Part shown: one piece after another, positions 62,275 through 64,000 of the stretch
Numbering within the stretch: position 1 is the stretch's first letter
How the letters are laid out: each line of letters opens with the position of its first letter
Source: JBBDJB01 sp040880125
Lineage (GTDB): Bacteria > Planctomycetota > Planctomycetia > Pirellulales > JBBDJB01
Direction: 5' to 3'
Length of the DNA: 64,000 nt
Assembly: GCA_040880125.1 (NCBI GenBank)
Contig: JBBDJB010000041.1
Span: 22,834 to 86,833 of the forward strand
Translations under genes and position numbers: made by a program
Notes under the pieces: model-generated
What the model was told of the DNA's origin: nothing
Seen by the model: only the letters and a program-made list of their open reading frames with translations
Databases searched by the model: none

Positions 62275-63762
62275 ATGATCATGAGTCCTCCGCCGCTGCT
62301 GGCTGCGGCCTCGACATGGTTGACGCCGCTGTGGCTGTTGGCGGCCGGCGCCGCCATTGGCGTAGCGATTCTGGCGATCGCCTACGGCCTGATGTGGCTG
62401 GTATCGCGCGATGCTTCCGCCCAGGTCGCCGGGGCGGTAGGCGGCGGCATCTTGCTGCCGATTGGCTACGTGGCCGTGGTGATGACGGTGCTGATGTTGG
62501 TCGGCAGCATGTACGTGCCCTACAGGCAGTTTGCCGACTCGCTCGCACGGCTGCCCTCGGTGGGAGAGATTTCGCGAGAGGTGACCGTCCCTCCGCGCAC
62601 CGTCGATCATCCCGTCCAGGTGAGCTTCTATTCCAACGAACTAGGTGCCTATCGCTTTGCGGGCAACCAGGACGTGGTCATCGCCACGCAGCCGTTGCAG
62701 GGCGAGGGCGGCGCGACGATGTTGCTGGCCGGCGGCGAGCCGGTGCAGTGGAACCGAGGCTCGGGCCGCGCTTCAGGCTTTGAGGGTCCGGTGACTACGC
62801 TCTACGTCACCAACAACAGCGACGCTCAGGCCACGTTGGAGGTGGATCTGGCCACGCAGGTGCCCTACCCGGAGGTGATTGCCGTCCCGATCACGGCCGC
62901 TTCGCTGGTTGGCCTGTTCGCGGTATATCTCGGATTGTATTTCGCCTTTCCCAAATTGTCGGCCATCGCCACCACCACTGCCAAGGAGGCGATCTCGCAA
63001 CCGATCTACTATCTGGCGCTGGGGCTGGGTGCGTGCCTGCTGATCGCCTTCGTGTACATTCCGTACAACACGTTCGGCGAAGACGTCAAGATGCTAGAGT
63101 CTTCAGCGCTGTCACTAATTCTAGTGCTCTCAATCGTCGTGGCGGTGTGGACGGCCAGCGTGTCGGTGTCCGACGAAATTGAAGGCCGCACCGCCCTGAC
63201 ACTGCTCAGTAAGCCAATCGGCCGCCGGCAATTCGTGCTGGGCAAGTTCCTCGGCATCATCTGGCCGACGGTGCTGCTTTTCGTGCTGCTGGGCCTGCTG
63301 CTGATGGGCATCGTCTCGTACAAGGTCGTATTCGAAGCTCACGAGGCCGCTTCCGAGGAGCCGGCTTGGCAGCAGTGCTTCGCGGAGATGGTGCGCATCG
63401 TGCCGGCGCTGGTGCTGTATCTGATGGAGGCGATCGTGCTGGTGGCCGTGAGCGTGGCCATCTCCACTCGGTTGCCGATGCTGCCCAACCTGATCATCTG
63501 CTCGTCGCTGTACGTGCTGGGGCATCTGGTGCCGACGATCGTGCAGTCGCAGGCCGGACAGTTCGAGATCGTCGCTTTCATCGGGCGGCTGCTCGCCACG
63601 TTGATCCCGGTGCTCGATCATTTTAACGTCGAGGCCGCCGTCTCCGGCGGGAACGTCGTGCCGCTGGCCTACCTTCCCTGGGCACTGGCCTACTGCGTGC
63701 TGTACAGCACGATCGCCATGCTGTTGGCGCTGGCCATGTTCGAGGATCGTGATTTGGCTTAG
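62275..63762 (+). CDS. ABC-2 type transporter permease
   Basis: 495 residues with two N-terminal membrane helices, a soluble part (about 90-200) with beta strands, then about six to seven further helices. The ABC-2 region has Ser-Asp-Glu-Ile-Glu-Gly-Arg-Thr-Ala-Leu-Thr-Leu-Leu-Ser-Lys-Pro-Ile-Gly-Arg, the family's cytoplasmic loop next to the helix that meets the ATPase. The ATPase gene is not in the window, and no gene to the left qualifies, so the partner lies elsewhere. Substrate unknown. The extra periplasmic domain is longer than in simple drug exporters. Confidence 0.82.
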   Translation: MIMSPPPLLAAASTWLTPLWLLAAGAAIGVAILAIAYGLMWLVSRDASAQVAGAVGGGILLPIGYVAVVMTVLMLVGSMYVPYRQFADSLARLPSVGEISREVTVPPRTVDHPVQVSFYSNELGAYRFAGNQDVVIATQPLQGEGGATMLLAGGEPVQWNRGSGRASGFEGPVTTLYVTNNSDAQATLEVDLATQVPYPEVIAVPITAASLVGLFAVYLGLYFAFPKLSAIATTTAKEAISQPIYYLALGLGACLLIAFVYIPYNTFGEDVKMLESSALSLILVLSIVVAVWTASVSVSDEIEGRTALTLLSKPIGRRQFVLGKFLGIIWPTVLLFVLLGLLLMGIVSYKVVFEAHEAASEEPAWQQCFAEMVRIVPALVLYLMEAIVLVAVSVAISTRLPMLPNLIICSSLYVLGHLVPTIVQSQAGQFEIVAFIGRLLATLIPVLDHFNVEAAVSGGNVVPLAYLPWALAYCVLYSTIAMLLALAMFEDRDLA

Positions 63763-63764
63763 CC

Positions 63765-63788
63765 GTAGCTGAATTCTTGAGAATTCTA
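63765..63788 (+). repeat. GAATTC-type palindromic repeat, truncated
   Basis: GTAGCTGAATTC, TTGA, GAATTC; the right end lacks CAGCTAC. It follows the permease stop. Confidence 0.6.
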
Positions 63789-63820
63789 TTCGCACCCCTT
63801 AGCACCCTGGTGATTTTTGA

Positions 63821-64000
63821 GGGCAGGCTGCTGCATCACACGGAAGTGATGCCAAAATGACGACGTAAGTCGTTATTTTGCGAGCCGTGAGGAGCTTTGC
63901 TCCGAACTTGGCGAGGTTGAAAAACGCCACGACGGCGTTTTTCAACAGGCTGCTGCATCACACGGAAGTGATGCCAAAATGACGACGTAAGTCGTTATTT
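63821..64000 (+). repeat. Four-hairpin repeat, copy C, start of a tandem array
   Basis: One full unit, then a second begins at 63946 exactly 122 bases after the first CAGGCTG (63824) and runs off the window. Hairpins in the first unit: 63833-63852 (GCATCAC/GTGATGC), 63854-63879 (AAAATGACGAC, GTAA, then GTCGTTATTTT), 63891-63903 (GGAGC, TTT, GCTCC) and 63916-63946 (GTTGAAAAACGCC with GGCGTTTTTCAAC, 13 bp perfect). Confidence 0.85.

Noticed and set aside
63821..64000. Four-hairpin tandem repeat as a CRISPR array
   Set aside because: The whole 122-bp unit repeats, with no unique spacers between short constant repeats.

Overview
The window is a 64 kb piece of a GC-rich chromosome from a planctomycete, most likely of the Pirellulales/Rhodopirellula kind. 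The evidence is a set of protein families concentrated in that phylum: two tyrosine/threonine/valine-rich (YTV) cell-surface repeat proteins, a DUF1559 protein, a DUF1598 protein, a coupled DUF1552 / cytochrome c-DUF1592 pair, an STN-domain secreted protein, and an MfnB-type enzyme of tetrahydromethanopterin/methanofuran C1 metabolism. Genes are mostly single or in short operons, with wide intergenic spaces full of small palindromic repeats.

Layout. 0-13.5 kb: end of an unknown gene followed by a PIN-domain protein, a MATE exporter, a lone HicB-like protein, a thioredoxin fold without its cysteines, a DUF2238 membrane protein interrupted by one in-frame stop, GlpF, a TPR protein, an STN protein, the Tat-exported DUF1552 protein with its c-type cytochrome partner, and small conserved proteins. 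13.5-31 kb: mfnB overlapping a membrane-protein gene, an NhaD/ArsB-type antiporter, a GH140-like DUF4038 hydrolase, the first YTV protein, two secreted planctomycete proteins, an ECF sigma factor overlapping a membrane protein that may be its regulator, a thioesterase, a 2Fe-2S ferredoxin, an ankyrin-PQQ fusion, a DUF1598 protein and a 19-cysteine secreted protein. 31-47 kb: an HPt protein, a divergent phosphoglycerate kinase, a large TlpA-like lipoprotein, a LarA-like protein followed by YgfZ, a glycosyltransferase, an SGNH-like protein, a degenerate GGDEF protein, a thioredoxin-trypsin fusion and metG. 47-64 kb: ppdK, a CPBP protease, the 744-residue YTV repeat protein, a type II pseudopilin, rex, tRNA-Gln(UUG), a CysQ-like phosphatase, an AAA/Fis-type regulator, the classical rpsB-tsf-pyrH-frr translation cluster, acylphosphatase and an ABC-2 permease.

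How it fits together. The translation genes (metG, rpsB, tsf, frr, pyrH, tRNA-Gln) are ordinary housekeeping. Many of the others point to a cell with a heavily decorated envelope: secreted YTV, Cys-rich, DUF1552/DUF1592 and TlpA-like proteins. mfnB implies the methanofuran-dependent C1 branch known from planctomycetes.

Most unusual non-coding signal. A roughly 122-bp unit folds into four successive hairpins. It occurs at about 42.9 kb, at 61.4 kb, and as a tandem pair running off the right end. The diverged copies keep one stem through a compensating base-pair change and keep a GNRA-type tetraloop, which suggests selection on an RNA or single-stranded DNA structure. Two other palindromic repeat families (an ACAGACA type and a GAATTC type) are scattered through the window and disturb gene-start calls.
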